NCBI RefSeq assembly: GCF_000016325.1
Contig: NC_009436.1
Coordinates: forward strand, 3,100,001 to 3,164,000
DNA: 64,000 nt
Direction of reading: 5' to 3'
From: Enterobacter sp. 638
GTDB lineage: Bacteria; Pseudomonadota; Gammaproteobacteria; Enterobacterales; Enterobacteriaceae
Positions 9,605-23,318 of the stretch are shown here, one piece after another. The notes under the pieces were generated by a model, which was given only the letters and a program-made list of their open reading frames with translations, was not told where the DNA came from and did no database searches. Position 1 is the first letter of the stretch, and every line of letters begins with the position of its first letter. The position numbers were made by a program, and so were the translations under genes.

Positions 9605-11605
9605 GTGAAACAAAACGTCGTACAACCCGCTAACCTTGAGTTCAACGCTGAGGGTACACCTGTTTCCCGAGATTTCGACGATGTCTATTTCTCTAATGAT
9701 AACGGGCTGGAAGAGACCCGTTATGTTTTTCTGGAGGGAAACCACCTCAACGCGCGCTTCCCCCTCCATCCCCGCAGCCAGTTTGTCGTGGCGGAGAGCG
9801 GTTTTGGCACCGGTTTAAACTTCCTCACCCTCTGGCAGGCGTTTGACCAGTTCCGCGCTGACCACCCCGAGGCTACGCTACAAAGATTACATTTCATCAG
9901 TTTTGAGAAATATCCGCTCATCGGTCACGATCTCAAACTGGCGCATCAGCATTGGCCAGAACTGGCACAGTGGGCAGAACAATTACAGGCACAATGGCCG
10001 TTGCCACTCGGTGGATGCCACCGCCTGTTACTTGATGAAGGCAGAGTGACACTCGATTTGTGGTTCGGGGATATCAATGAACTGACCGACCAACTCGACG
10101 ACTCTCTCAATCAAAAGGTCGACGCCTGGTTTTTAGATGGTTTTGCGCCGGCCAAAAATCCGGACATGTGGAGCGAGCATTTATTCGCTGCCATGGCGCG
10201 TCTGGCTCGCCCCGGTGCAACTTTGGCAACATTTACCTGCGCCGGATTTGTGCGTCGCGGTTTGCAGGATGCCGGTTTTACCATGCAAAAATGCAAAGGT
10301 TTTGGCCGCAAGCGCGAAATGCTGACGGGCGTCATGGCGCAGGACAATGCCCTTCCCGCCCGCGCCCCCTGGTTTGCGCGCAGCGGCCTTGAAAACCGTG
10401 AAACGGCGATTATTGGTGGCGGCATTGCCAGCGCACTGCTTGCCTTCGCATTACTTCAGCGCGGCTGGCGCGTGACGCTCTACTGCGCCGACAAATCACC
10501 GGCAAATGGCGCATCCGGCAACCGTCAGGGCGCGTTGTATCCTCTTCTGAGCGCTCACGACCCGGCAATCAGTCAGTTTTTCCCAGCGGCATTTACCTTT
10601 GCTCGTCGCCTCTATGACGCCCTTCCCGTGACCTATGCACACGACTGGTGCGGCGTGACGCAGCTTGGCTGGGATGAAAAAAGCCAACAAAAAATAGACC
10701 AGATGCTGTCACTGGGTTTACCGGAGCAAATCGCTGCGGCGGTTGATGCGCAGCAGATTCTGGACAATACCGGTCTGCCAACCGACTGCGGTGGCATTCG
10801 CTATCCTGAAGGCGGCTGGTTATGCCCGGCTGAACTGACCGCCGCGGTGATAAACCTGGCGCAGTCCCGCGGGCTGGCTGTGCACTACGGCTATCACCTG
10901 GACTCTTTGAATCATCAGCAAGGTGACTGGCAATTGCGGTTCAACAATGGCGCTGATGCCCAGCACTCAAGCGTTGTACTGGCTAACGGCCATCGCATCA
11001 GCGACTTTTCGCAAACAGAAAAGTTACCCGTTTATCCGGTTGGCGGTCAGGTCAGTCACATTCCCACGACCCCGCAGCTCGAAAAACTCCGTCAGGTGCT
11101 GTGTTATGACGGCTATTTAACGCCGCAAAACCCGGAAAATGGTCATCATTGCATAGGCGCTAGCTATCATCGCGGCCAGACAGAAATGCACTACAGCGAG
11201 GCCGATCAGCAGCAAAATCGTCAGCGTTTAGTGGATTGCTTCCCGAAGGCCGAATGGGCAAAAGAGGTCGATGTTTCTGACTCCGATGCCCGCTGTGGCG
11301 TGCGGTGCGCGACGCGCGATCACTTGCCGATGGTCGGTAATGTGCCGGATTACGAATCGACGCTGACGGAATATCAAAATCTTGCCGAGAACACCGAAAC
11401 AGCGGTCACGGCACCGGTATATCCAGGTCTCTTTATGCTGGGCGCGCTGGGGTCACGCGGCTTGTGTACTGCCCCGCTGCTGGCAGAAATTCTGGCATCA
11501 CAAATGAGCGAAGAGCCGATTCCGATGGACAGTACGACGCTTGCGGGTCTGAGTCCGAATCGTTTGTGGGTACGGAAATTACTGAAAGGGAAAGCGGTGA
11601 AATAA
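9605..11605 (+). CDS. mnmC: Bifunctional tRNA 5-methylaminomethyl-2-thiouridine modification protein MnmC
   Basis: MnmC finishes the mnm5s2U modification at the wobble base of several tRNAs. Its C-terminal FAD domain (MnmC1) removes the carboxymethyl group and the N-terminal SAM-dependent domain (MnmC2) methylates the product. The 666-aa protein shows the SAM motif [13 protein letters not shown], the active region [15 protein letters not shown], and after about residue 260 the dinucleotide-binding motif [16 protein letters not shown]. The open frame runs back 120 codons into fabB on the other strand. The start is placed at GTG 9605 because it gives the E. coli N-terminus (MK..-QPANLEFN). Confidence 0.95.
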
Positions 11606-11617
11606 GGCGTGGGCTGA

Positions 11618-11644
11618 TGCCCTCTCCTGAGGGAGAGGGTTTTC
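11618..11644. terminator. Terminator between mnmC and yfcL
   Basis: CCCTCTCC (11620-11627) and GGAGAGGG (11632-11639) form a perfect 8-bp stem with a TGAG loop, followed by TTTT. It lies between two converging genes. Short GGGAGAGGG-type hairpins are also common intergenic repeats in enterobacteria. Confidence 0.7.
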
Positions 11645-11658
11645 ACAACAGCAAAAAC

Positions 11659-11937
11659 TTACTGCGATTTTGCCTGTTCGAACAGGTTATCCCACATATC
11701 CAGCACCAAAGACTGGTCACGTGGAGAAAGCTCGCCTGCCTGGATGGCTTTTTCAAGACCACGACCCACGGCGGCATGAACGGCTTCAGGCGAGTGATCG
11801 TCGCCCGCTTCCAGCTCCGCTACAGCAAGCGTCAGGTGACCACGCAGATAACCGCTGGCAAACAGTTCATCGTCACTGGCGTGCTCTACCATGCCATCAA
11901 TTAGCGCCAGAATGCGTGATTCAAATTCTGCGATCAT
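11659..11937 (-). CDS. yfcL: YfcL family protein
   Basis: This is a small soluble protein of unknown function conserved in enterobacteria (92 aa, same length as in E. coli). It starts [34 protein letters not shown] in the family pattern, is acidic and helical, and shows no catalytic motif. It follows epmC after 13 bases and is the last gene of the aroC-mepA-yfcA-epmC-yfcL run. Confidence 0.9.
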   Translation of the reverse strand: MIAEFESRILALIDGMVEHASDDELFASGYLRGHLTLAVAELEAGDDHSPEAVHAAVGRGLEKAIQAGELSPRDQSLVLDMWDNLFEQAKSQ

Positions 11938-11950
11938 CTTCTTTCCTCAG

Positions 11951-12496
11951 TTAAATATCTTCCGGCCATGGGAAGTGTTCCGCCTTTAATTCCGGCGTGT
12001 GGTAATAATTCTGCAATGCTGTGATGAAACGCGCCGGACGTTCCGGGATGCCTTTCTCAAGATATTCCATCACCTGCGCATGAACGCGGCGCTGGAAGGT
12101 AATTCTGTCCGGCTCACAATCTCCTTCGAGGTTGTCACAGCTGACGTTGAACGGAAAACCTGCCGCCACACAGAACAGCCAGTCGAACGCCTGGGGTTTG
12201 ACTTCCACATCTTCAAACTGACCCTGCGTTGCCGCGTCACGCCCATCCGGGCAGTACCAGTAACCAAAGTCTACCAGCTCGCGACGCGCTTTCCCGGCAA
12301 TACACCAGTGAGAAATCTCATGCAACCCGCTAGCATAAAAGCCGTGCGCAAACACAATCCGGTTGTACGGCACGTCGGCATCAGCAGGAAGATAGATCGG
12401 TTCGTCGTCGCCTTTAATCAGACGGGTATTAAAATCATCAGCGAAACAGCCGTCAAAAATCTCAATCAGCTGTTCATAATTATGCGTACTGTTCAT
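11951..12496 (-). CDS. epmC: Elongation factor P hydroxylase
   Basis: EpmC (YfcM) hydroxylates the beta-lysylated lysine of elongation factor P, the last step of that modification. The 181-aa product has the metal-binding HEISHW motif in the segment FYASGLHEISHWCIAGKARREL, and further conserved Glu/His/Cys (DVEVKPQAFDWLFCVAAG). The length matches E. coli EpmC (182 aa). Its start overlaps the yfcA stop in an ATGA arrangement. Confidence 0.94.
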   Translation of the reverse strand: MNSTHNYEQLIEIFDGCFADDFNTRLIKGDDEPIYLPADADVPYNRIVFAHGFYASGLHEISHWCIAGKARRELVDFGYWYCPDGRDAATQGQFEDVEVKPQAFDWLFCVAAGFPFNVSCDNLEGDCEPDRITFQRRVHAQVMEYLEKGIPERPARFITALQNYYHTPELKAEHFPWPEDI

Positions 12497-13305
12497 GAGT
12501 TCATCCCCAACCAGTGGAGGATCTCCTGTCCGTGGCTGTCATAAAGAAGTTTGGTGCTCATCACCGCCGACACAATCACAATCATGGGACGAATGAGTTT
12601 TTGCCCTTTGCTTAATACCAGGCGAGAGCCTACGCGCGCGCCTAAAAACTGCCCCACCATCATCACAAAACCGGTGGCCCAGATAACTTTGCCCCCGATA
12701 ATAAACAGCAGCAGGCCGCCGAGATTGGAGGTCGCATTCAGCACTTTGGCGTGCGCGGTAGATTTGGCGAGATTAAAACCGGCCAGCGTGACAAACGCCA
12801 GCGCATAAAATGAACCTGCGCCAGGGCCAAAGAATCCGTCGTAAAAACCGACGCAACCACCCGCAATCAGAGCGAACGGCAAGCCGTGCAAGCGACGCTG
12901 TCGGTCTTCTTCGCCAAGCTTTGGCATCAGCAAAAAATAGAGACCAATACAGATGACCAGAATCGGTAAAATTTGACGCAAAATATCGGACTGGACGTGC
13001 TGAACCAGCAGCGCGCCTGACGTTGAGCCGATAAACGTCATCAAAATATTGAGCTTCTGATCGGCAAGGCTAACGACTTTGCGGCGAATAAAATAGATTG
13101 AGGCAGAAAGAGACCCGCCGCAGGCCTGGAGCTTATTGGTTGCCAACGCCTGCGCAGGGCTCATGCCCACCGCCAACAGCGCAGGGACCGTTAATAATCC
13201 CCCGCCGCCCGCCAGCGCATCAATAAAACCGGCCAGCATGGCGACAAAAAAAAGCACCGCCAGCAACAGCGGTGACACCATGAAAAGATCGACGAAATTA
13301 TCCAT
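12493..13305 (-). CDS. yfcA: YfcA, TSUP-family membrane transporter
   Basis: YfcA is an integral membrane protein of the TauE/SafE (TSUP) family, whose members move sulfur-containing or organic anions; the substrate of YfcA is not known. The 270-aa product has about eight hydrophobic segments and the two family repeats with glycine-rich loops: AGFIDALAGGGGLLTVPALL near the N-terminus and GFYDGFFGPGAGSFYA in the second half. Start and stop overlap those of mepA and epmC, so it is co-translated with them. Confidence 0.93.
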   Translation of the reverse strand: MDNFVDLFMVSPLLLAVLFFVAMLAGFIDALAGGGGLLTVPALLAVGMSPAQALATNKLQACGGSLSASIYFIRRKVVSLADQKLNILMTFIGSTSGALLVQHVQSDILRQILPILVICIGLYFLLMPKLGEEDRQRRLHGLPFALIAGGCVGFYDGFFGPGAGSFYALAFVTLAGFNLAKSTAHAKVLNATSNLGGLLLFIIGGKVIWATGFVMMVGQFLGARVGSRLVLSKGQKLIRPMIVIVSAVMSTKLLYDSHGQEILHWLGMNS

Positions 13306-14129
13306 TACAGTACATGCTCATCCAGTAGCGCCTGGCAGGAAGGCGGCAACGGAGGCGGTGTCTTCTTCTCAGGCTGTGTGGTTCCAGGTTTGGCAGGTTC
13401 AAACCAACTTTGCAGTTCGGCACCACAGCCGTCGCCAGGCGGTGGTAGTGGCTGATCTTCGCACTCCAGACTGTTCGCCGGGCAACGCAAGCGGACATGC
13501 ATGTGCGCGCGATGCTGGAACCATGGGCGAACTTTGCTTAACCAGTCGCGATCCGTTCCGGCATCCAGACAGAGCTGCTGTTTGATCGCCGGATTGACGA
13601 AAATACGCGTCACATCGTTATCTTTTGCGGCCACTTTAATCAGGCTAAATACATCAGGCGTCCACAGTGACGGCACAACATTTTTACCGTCACGCGCGAC
13701 CAAATCCAGCGCCTGAGGTTTAAGCAGCTGTGCGGAACTCCAGCGTGTTTTTGGCAATTGCAGGAAAATATCGACATCAAGTCCAGACTGGTGGCTGGCG
13801 TGTCCGCCATTGAAGCGACCGCCCGCTGGCATACCCATATCGCCAATCAGCATCGTCCCCAGCCCCAGGTTGTGAACCCGGTTACCCAGACGCTGGATAA
13901 ACATCACCAGATCAGGATGACCAAAGTAACGGCGCTGATCGGTTCGCATCACCTGATAGGTATCGGACTGCAACGGCAATTCCTGCGCACCAACGATGCA
14001 TCCGTTGGAAAACGCGCCAATCGACTGCGCGCTGCCCGCCACCGGATGGGTAATTTTTTGCCACGGAGTAGCTGCCAGACTGGCTCCACTGGCGAGCAGT
14101 GCCAGCAGAGCAATTGCGGTTTTTTTCAT
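13305..14129 (-). CDS. mepA: Penicillin-insensitive murein endopeptidase MepA
   Basis: MepA is a periplasmic zinc metallopeptidase of the LAS group that cleaves D-Ala-mDAP cross-links in peptidoglycan. The 274-aa precursor has a signal peptide (about 1-19, ending SLA-A). The zinc-binding motifs are [15 protein letters not shown] and the C-terminal [12 protein letters not shown], with conserved Cys at the C-terminus. The length equals that of E. coli MepA. It follows aroC after 2 bases. Confidence 0.95.
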   Translation of the reverse strand: MKKTAIALLALLASGASLAATPWQKITHPVAGSAQSIGAFSNGCIVGAQELPLQSDTYQVMRTDQRRYFGHPDLVMFIQRLGNRVHNLGLGTMLIGDMGMPAGGRFNGGHASHQSGLDVDIFLQLPKTRWSSAQLLKPQALDLVARDGKNVVPSLWTPDVFSLIKVAAKDNDVTRIFVNPAIKQQLCLDAGTDRDWLSKVRPWFQHRAHMHVRLRCPANSLECEDQPLPPPGDGCGAELQSWFEPAKPGTTQPEKKTPPPLPPSCQALLDEHVL

Positions 14130-14131
14130 GG

Positions 14132-15217
14132 TTACCAGCGTGGAAGAGGGGGAATCACATCCGCATTCTGCGCGCGCTGGCGCAAGAAATGATCCATCAG
14201 CACGATCGCCAGCATCGCTTCAGCAATCGGCACCGCGCGGATACCTACGCAAGGATCGTGACGGCCTTTGGTGATCATCTCAACTTCTTCACCCGCGCGA
14301 TTAATCGTGTGACCAGGTACCGTAATGCTGGAAGTTGGTTTCAGTGCAATATTAGCCACGATCTGCTGACCGCTGCTGATGCCGCCCAAAATACCGCCCG
14401 CATGATTGCTCTGGAAACCTTGTGCGGTGATTTCATCGCGATTTTGGCTACCGCGCAGCGCAACGACCTCAAAACCGTCGCCAATCTCCACGCCTTTCAC
14501 GGCGTTAATGCTCATCATCGCGTGCGCGATATCAGCATCCAGACGGTCAAACACCGGTTCGCCTAAACCTGGCGGCACGCCATCAGCAATAACGGTGACT
14601 TTAGCGCCAATGGAGTCGCCCTCTTTTTTCAGGGCGCGCATCAGTTCGTCCAGCGCGTCGATTTTGTCCGCATCGGCACAGAAGAACGGGTTCTGTTCAA
14701 CCAGATCCCAGTCTTTAATGGCCAACGGAATATCGCCCATCTGGGTCAGACAACCGCGGATCACGATGCCAAATTTCTGTGCCAGATATTTTTTCGCAAT
14801 CGCACCTGCCGCAACGCGCATCGCGGTTTCGCGCGCAGATGAACGACCGCCACCGCGATAATCACGGAAACCAAATTTTTGCTCGTAGGTGTAATCAGCG
14901 TGACCTGGGCGGAAAACATCTTTAATCGCGCCGTAATCCTGAGAACGCTGGTCAGTATTTTCAATCAGCAGGCCGATACTGGTGCCCGTGGTGCGCCCTT
15001 CAAAGACGCCGGAGAGGATTTTGACCTGGTCAGGCTCGCGACGCTGCGTGGTGTAACGCGAGGTGCCCGGACGGCGACGGTCAAGGTCGTGTTGTAAATC
15101 GGCTTCGGTCAGTTCGATGCCAGGCGGAACGCCGTCAACGATGCATCCGAGTGCCAGTCCGTGCGACTCACCAAACGTGGTCACGCGGAATAATTGTCCA
15201 ATACTGTTTCCTGCCAT
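14132..15217 (-). CDS. aroC: Chorismate synthase
   Basis: AroC makes chorismate from 5-enolpyruvylshikimate-3-phosphate with reduced FMN as cofactor. The 361-aa product shows the three family signatures: [17 protein letters not shown] near the N-terminus, [16 protein letters not shown] in the middle, and [15 protein letters not shown] / [18 protein letters not shown] towards the C-terminus. A GTG lies directly before the ATG. I chose ATG at 15217 because it gives the E. coli N-terminus (MAGN-IGQLF) and sits 5 bases after GGAG. Confidence 0.96.
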   Translation of the reverse strand: MAGNSIGQLFRVTTFGESHGLALGCIVDGVPPGIELTEADLQHDLDRRRPGTSRYTTQRREPDQVKILSGVFEGRTTGTSIGLLIENTDQRSQDYGAIKDVFRPGHADYTYEQKFGFRDYRGGGRSSARETAMRVAAGAIAKKYLAQKFGIVIRGCLTQMGDIPLAIKDWDLVEQNPFFCADADKIDALDELMRALKKEGDSIGAKVTVIADGVPPGLGEPVFDRLDADIAHAMMSINAVKGVEIGDGFEVVALRGSQNRDEITAQGFQSNHAGGILGGISSGQQIVANIALKPTSSITVPGHTINRAGEEVEMITKGRHDPCVGIRAVPIAEAMLAIVLMDHFLRQRAQNADVIPPLPRW

Positions 15218-15277
15218 CACGGCTCCGTTATCGTTGTTCTCAGTTTGAGCAGGTGAAACGGGCCGAAGCCCGCAAGA

Positions 15278-16210
15278 TTAATCTTTATAGATGCTGAAGT
15301 ATTCACGCGCGGCGATAAGCTGCGCTTTGGTCAGCATGAAGACGCCTTCGCCACCGTTGTCGAATTCGAGCCAGGTGAAAGGCACCTCCGGGTACTGCTC
15401 CATCAGATGTACCATGCTGTTACCGACTTCACAAATCAGAATGCCGTCATCGGTCAGATAATCCGGTGCGCAGGCCAAAATGCGGCGCGTCAGCTTCAGG
15501 CCATCTGTACCGGATGCCAGGCCGAGCTCCGGTTCGTGGCGATATTCATTCGGCAGATCGGACATGTCTTCCGCATCCACATACGGCGGATTGGTCACGA
15601 TCAGATCGTATTGCAGTTTCGGTAAATCGCGGAACAGATCGGATCGGATCGGCGTCACATGATGAATCAGACCGTGCTCTTCGATGTTGTGTTCGGTGAC
15701 GGCCAGCGCGTCAGTCGAGATGTCCACCGCATCGACTTCTGCTTCCGGGTAAGCGTAAGCGCACGCAATCGCAATACAACCGCTACCGGTACACATATCC
15801 AGAATATGTTCTGGCTGATGGTCCATCAGACCCGCAAAATGATTGTTGATCAGCTCGCCAATCGGTGAGCGCGGCACCAGCACGCGTTCATCGACATAAA
15901 ATTCGTGGCCGCAGAACCAGGCTTTGTTGGTCAGATAAGCGACCGGAATGCGTTCGTTCACGCGACGGATCACACGCTCAACGATACGGTGTTTTTCGCT
16001 GGAGGTCAGGCGCGCAGTGCGCATGTCTTCAGGAATATCCAACGGCAGATAGAGCGACGGCAGTACGAGCTGCACAGCCTCATCCCACGGGTTATCGGTG
16101 CCGTGACCGTACCAGATATTGGCGGCGCTAAAGCGGCTAACGGACCAGCGCAACATGTCCTGAATGGTGTGCAGCTCGTTTACTGCTTCATCGACAAAAA
16201 TTTTATCCAT
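15278..16210 (-). CDS. prmB: Ribosomal protein uL3 glutamine methyltransferase
   Basis: PrmB N5-methylates a glutamine of ribosomal protein uL3 using SAM. The 310-aa product (same length as in E. coli) has an N-terminal helical domain and a Rossmann methyltransferase domain with motif I ([16 protein letters not shown]) and the glutamine-methylase signature [10 protein letters not shown]. It lies upstream of aroC by 60 bases and is divergent from smrB. Confidence 0.95.
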   Translation of the reverse strand: MDKIFVDEAVNELHTIQDMLRWSVSRFSAANIWYGHGTDNPWDEAVQLVLPSLYLPLDIPEDMRTARLTSSEKHRIVERVIRRVNERIPVAYLTNKAWFCGHEFYVDERVLVPRSPIGELINNHFAGLMDHQPEHILDMCTGSGCIAIACAYAYPEAEVDAVDISTDALAVTEHNIEEHGLIHHVTPIRSDLFRDLPKLQYDLIVTNPPYVDAEDMSDLPNEYRHEPELGLASGTDGLKLTRRILACAPDYLTDDGILICEVGNSMVHLMEQYPEVPFTWLEFDNGGEGVFMLTKAQLIAAREYFSIYKD

Positions 16211-16367
16211 TATTCTCTCCAGGGCATGCTTGCATAATTTTCGGCGGCTAGTTTGCCATGAAGACGGCGATAAATCAGCATTGTCGCTACGCGAGACCGG
16301 TGAAAAAATGCGTTTTGCTTGCGTCTCCCTCAGGTAAACTAAGGGAAATAAGAGATGAGACCCACAA

Positions 16368-16919
16368 ATGAAAAAGAAAACATCGCTTAGCGAGGAGGAT
16401 CAGTCGCTGTTTCGCCAGCTCATGAGCGGGACGCGTCAAATCGCGCAGGACACCATTGTTCATCGTCCGATCCGCAAAAAAGTGACCGAAGTGCCGGTGA
16501 AACGTCTGCTTCAGGAACAGGCCGATAACAGCCACTATTTTTCAGATGAATTCCAGCCGCTGCTCAATACACAGGGCGCGGTAAAATACGTGCGCGAAGA
16601 CGTCAGCCATTTTGAGCTGAAAAAATTACGTCGTGGGGATTATTCGCCAGAGCTGTTTCTCGATCTGCATGGCTTGACGCAGATGCAGGCGAAACAAGAG
16701 CTTGGGGCATTGATTGCCGCTTGCCGCCGAGAACACGTTTTTTGCACCTGTGTCATGCACGGGCACGGCAAACATATTCTTAAACAACAAACGCCACTGT
16801 GGCTGGCTCAGCATCCACATGTGATGGCTTTTCATCAGGCACCGAAAGAGTACGGCGGAGATGCCGCATTGCTGGTGTTGATTGAAATTGAAGAGTGGCA
16901 GCCGCCGGAGCTGCCCTGA
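16368..16919 (+). CDS. smrB: Ribosome rescue endonuclease SmrB
   Basis: SmrB cuts mRNA between collided ribosomes so that stalled ribosomes can be rescued. The 183-aa product has an N-terminal helical extension and a C-terminal Smr domain (about 98-175) with the motifs [16 protein letters not shown] and [18 protein letters not shown]. The length equals that of E. coli SmrB. Confidence 0.94.
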   Translation: MKKKTSLSEEDQSLFRQLMSGTRQIAQDTIVHRPIRKKVTEVPVKRLLQEQADNSHYFSDEFQPLLNTQGAVKYVREDVSHFELKKLRRGDYSPELFLDLHGLTQMQAKQELGALIAACRREHVFCTCVMHGHGKHILKQQTPLWLAQHPHVMAFHQAPKEYGGDAALLVLIEIEEWQPPELP

Positions 16920-16924
16920 CAGCG

Positions 16925-16950
16925 TGGCGGGTGACAATGTCTACCCGCCA
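16925..16950. terminator. Hairpin between convergent smrB and sixA
   Basis: TGGCGGGT (16925-16932) pairs perfectly with ACCCGCCA (16943-16950) around a 10-base loop. There is no T-run, so it may be a processing or pausing structure more than an intrinsic terminator. Confidence 0.5.
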
Positions 16951-16964
16951 GATCGCGCGTCACG

Positions 16965-17450
16965 TCAGATAGCTTTTGCCATCTTTAAGTTGCACGGACT
17001 CATTTGCCAGTTGAACACCCCTTTGCCGTTTTCGTCGAGCGTGACGTTAGCAATGGCCGAGGTGGTGAACATCGGCGGCGTTTCGCCAGGGCACAGTTCA
17101 GCGACTAAATAGCCGACCAGTGGCAGATGGGAAATGACCAGCACAGAAGCAATGCCTTCACGACTCAATGTCTGAAGGTAACCGCTCACCAAGCCGATAT
17201 CGCCGCAAGGTGTGAGTTCAGGAAGAACATCCACGTTTTTTGGCAGATTCATACAGTCGCCTACTACGTCTAGCGTCTGTTCAGCACGCAAGAATGGGCT
17301 CACCAAAACACGTTCAATGTCCACTTTTTGACCCTTGAGCCAGGTGGCCATTAGACGGGATTCGTCACAGCCACAGGTTGTCAAAGGACGAACAGAGTCA
17401 CTGGCGGCATCGAGTGCCGCGTCGCCGTGACGCATGATAAAAACTTGCAT
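16965..17450 (-). CDS. sixA: Phosphohistidine phosphatase SixA
   Basis: SixA removes phosphate from histidine residues of phosphorelay proteins (ArcB, and NPr of the nitrogen PTS). The 161-aa product is a small histidine-phosphatase-fold protein with the RHG motif at the start (MQVFIMRHGDAALDAASD) and the second catalytic His in VISHLPLVGYLVAELCPGE. The frame is open 33 codons further upstream; the start at 17450 is chosen because it gives the family N-terminus and the E. coli length. Confidence 0.94.
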   Translation of the reverse strand: MQVFIMRHGDAALDAASDSVRPLTTCGCDESRLMATWLKGQKVDIERVLVSPFLRAEQTLDVVGDCMNLPKNVDVLPELTPCGDIGLVSGYLQTLSREGIASVLVISHLPLVGYLVAELCPGETPPMFTTSAIANVTLDENGKGVFNWQMSPCNLKMAKAI

Positions 17451-17660
17451 ATTGCACCGCTTTTGTTGACCAGGATCACCGGCGTTGACTACCCGCGAAT
17501 ACAGCAAAAAGGCAGAAAACCCGATGGCCGGGCATTGTGCCTGATCCATTCGATGAATGAAACGCTGTTTTTTACCTTAATGGCGTAAGTATAGTCAATA
17601 TCTGTTTACAAATTAGACAATGACTATCCTATTCACCCCAGGATCTACTCTACTTTGACC

Positions 17661-21118
<3,458 letters not shown>

Positions 21119-21149
21119 AACACTCCCCTGTAAATGACAAAAACGCACA

Positions 21150-21166
21150 AAGTGGTCTGACCTGAT
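21150..21166. promoter_or_regulatory. FadR operator of fadIJ
   Basis: This 17-base site contains the invariant core GGTCTGACC and agrees with the FadR consensus at 13 of 16 informative positions by my alignment. It lies directly upstream of fadI, which is known in E. coli to be repressed by FadR until long-chain acyl-CoA is present. Confidence 0.8.
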
Positions 21167-21239
21167 AACAGTCTTAACCATTTTTTTACATTCAGCCAAT
21201 CAGGGAAACGAAAAAGTGCGAGCTAAAACACAGAGAAGA

Positions 21240-21270
21240 AAAAGAAAACGCCCCTGAAGCACAGAGGCGT
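21240..21270 (-). terminator. Terminator of yfcZ
   Basis: Read on the minus strand, CGCCTCTG pairs with CAGGGGCG (one G-T pair; 21249-21269 on the plus strand) and is followed by TTTTCTTTTTC. It lies just downstream of the yfcZ stop codon. Confidence 0.75.
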
Positions 21271-21281
21271 AAAAGGCGGGA

Positions 21282-21566
21282 TTAACGTAAACCGAGCTGG
21301 AAAATCAATGTTTCTGCTTCACAAGCAAAAATGAAATCGATATCCAGTTTCACACCACCTTCAACTTCAGTGAGCGTGGATTTGATTTCGCAAGGGTCGG
21401 ACTCCACATCGCGAGCGCGCTTAGTCAATGCGCTCAGTGTCTCTTCGGCGTCCGCACGTTTGCTAAACACGCGGCTGTAAGACGCGGTGCAATCCGTATT
21501 ATCCATGATGGTACCGACATCCATACAGCAGCAAACCGGGGTTTCATCAGCACTGCATTTACTCAT
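21282..21566 (-). CDS. yfcZ: YfcZ/YiiS family protein
   Basis: This is a small conserved enterobacterial protein (94 aa, DUF406 family) of unknown function. The N-terminus is unusually rich in cysteine (MSKCSADETPVCCCMDVG), and the C-terminal half looks like a mixed alpha/beta domain ending FQLGLR. The length equals that of E. coli YfcZ. It is divergent from fadL, so the two share 21567-21938 as control region. Confidence 0.9.
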   Translation of the reverse strand: MSKCSADETPVCCCMDVGTIMDNTDCTASYSRVFSKRADAEETLSALTKRARDVESDPCEIKSTLTEVEGGVKLDIDFIFACEAETLIFQLGLR

Positions 21567-21812
21567 AGCTCAAGTTCCTCTGGATTCGCGCACGGCGCGA
21601 GATAAACACGTTAGCGATATTTTACCCCCGAGCCGATGGTCTCTCCAGTCGTTAATGGCGCAAAAGGGGGTAAGTGACCGATATCACACTAAAAAATGAT
21701 CTAGCGCAAAAATCACCCTTTTCCATGAGTGCGACGGCTCGCATTTTTGCCACGCAGATCCCGTTTCGATAAACATCTTTGAAAAACTTAATAAACAAAC
21801 TTGCAACATTCC

Positions 21813-21853
21813 ATCTGGTCAGACCTATACTCTCGCCACTGGTCTGATTTCTA
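21813..21853. promoter_or_regulatory. Two FadR sites upstream of fadL
   Basis: Site 1 (21813-21829) contains GGTCAGACC and matches the FadR consensus at 12 of 16 positions. Site 2 (21837-21853) contains ACTGGTCTGA and matches only its first half well. E. coli fadL also has two FadR operators (OL1 and OL2) in this region, so the arrangement is expected. Confidence 0.75.
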
Positions 21854-21938
21854 AGTGTTACCGCAGACCCTACACTCCGCGCTCCTGTTACTACGTGTAA
21901 CAATTATTGAATAAAAAAAACTCAATGAGGTTATGGTC

Positions 21939-23273
21939 ATGAGCCAGAAAACCCTGTTCAAAAAGACTGCGCTGGCAGTCGCAGTGGCAATCGTATCAAC
22001 GTCCGCCTGGTCAGCGGGCTTCCAGCTCAACGAATTTTCTTCCTCTGGTCTTGGCCGCGCCTATTCTGGCGAAGGCGCAATTGCCGATGATGCAGGCAAC
22101 GTGAGCCGTAACCCGGCGCTGATCACGATGTTTGATCGTCCAACCTTCTCTATCGGTGCTGTTTATATCGATCCTGATGTCAACGTCACCGGCAAATCCA
22201 GCTTGACCGGAAAAAGTGCTAATCAGGACAATATTGCTCCGGTAGCCTGGGTACCAAACATGCACTTCGTGATGCCCATTAACGATCAGTTTGGCTGGGG
22301 GGCATCGGTCACGTCAAACTATGGTCTGGCAACCGAATTCAATGACAGTTATGGCGCAGGTATTTACGGCGGTAAAACCGACCTGACGACGATGAACCTG
22401 AACCTGAGCGGTGCATATCGTCTCGACAGTAACTGGAGCTTCGGCCTTGGCTTTGATGCAGTCTATGCCAAAGCGAAAATCGAACGCTACGCAGGCGATT
22501 TGGGCCCATTACTGGCCTCACGACTCCCTCCTGCATACAGGGATGGGATCAGTTCACCGGATGACCAAATCGCTTACCTGAAAGGTGACGAATGGGGCTT
22601 TGGCTGGAATGCCGGCATTCTGTACGAGTTGGACAAAAATAACCGTTGGGGTCTGACTTACCGTTCAGAAGTTAAAATCGACTTCGAAGGCGACTATAAA
22701 AGCTCCATTAACCCGGCGCTTAACAGTATTTTCGCCAACATGGGGATGACATCCCTGCCAACCGGTACCGGCGGAAGAACGCAGAATGGTGCGCTTACTC
22801 TGAACCTGCCTGAGATGTGGGAAGTGTCCGGCTATAACCGCGTCGCGCCACAGTGGGCAGTGCACTACAGCCTGACTTACACCAGTTGGAGTCAGTTCCA
22901 GGAACTGAAAGCAACGGGTGACAACGGTCAAACGCTATTCCAGAAAGATGAAAGCTTCAAAGATGCTTATCGTATCGCGCTCGGTACAACCTACTACTAC
23001 GATAAAAACTGGACCTTCCGTACGGGTATCGCGTTTGATGATAGCCCAGTACCTGCCGACAAACGTTCTATCTCAATCCCGGATCAGGACCGCTTCTGGC
23101 TAAGCGCAGGTATGACTTATGCCTTCAATGACGATGCTTCTGTTGATGTGGGCGCATCCTACATGCATGGTCAGAACGTCAGCTTCACCGAGGGTGAAGG
23201 TGTGTCTGCGTATGAATTCAAATCTGCAGGTAAAGCGTGGCTGTTCGGTACTAACTTCAACTACGCGTTCTAA
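21939..23273 (+). CDS. fadL: Long-chain fatty acid outer membrane channel FadL
   Basis: FadL is a 14-strand outer membrane beta-barrel that imports long-chain fatty acids and serves as a phage T2 receptor in E. coli. The precursor has a signal peptide ending SAWSA before the mature start [20 protein letters not shown], and ends with the C-terminal aromatic FNYAF needed for barrel assembly. Of two in-frame ATGs (21933 and 21939), the second is 8 bases after AGG and gives the E. coli-type N-terminus MSQKTLF. The loop around residues 185-205 differs from E. coli, as expected for a surface loop. Confidence 0.95.
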   Translation: MSQKTLFKKTALAVAVAIVSTSAWSAGFQLNEFSSSGLGRAYSGEGAIADDAGNVSRNPALITMFDRPTFSIGAVYIDPDVNVTGKSSLTGKSANQDNIAPVAWVPNMHFVMPINDQFGWGASVTSNYGLATEFNDSYGAGIYGGKTDLTTMNLNLSGAYRLDSNWSFGLGFDAVYAKAKIERYAGDLGPLLASRLPPAYRDGISSPDDQIAYLKGDEWGFGWNAGILYELDKNNRWGLTYRSEVKIDFEGDYKSSINPALNSIFANMGMTSLPTGTGGRTQNGALTLNLPEMWEVSGYNRVAPQWAVHYSLTYTSWSQFQELKATGDNGQTLFQKDESFKDAYRIALGTTYYYDKNWTFRTGIAFDDSPVPADKRSISIPDQDRFWLSAGMTYAFNDDASVDVGASYMHGQNVSFTEGEGVSAYEFKSAGKAWLFGTNFNYAF

Positions 23274-23286
23274 TTCGGCAGACATT

Positions 23287-23318
23287 AAAAAAGGTGAGCA
23301 TTTGCTCACCTTTTTTAT
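23287..23318. terminator. Bidirectional terminator between fadL and mlaA
   Basis: GGTGAGCA (23293-23300) and TGCTCACC (23303-23310) form a perfect stem with a 2-base loop. It has an A-run on the left and a T-run on the right, between two converging genes. Confidence 0.9.
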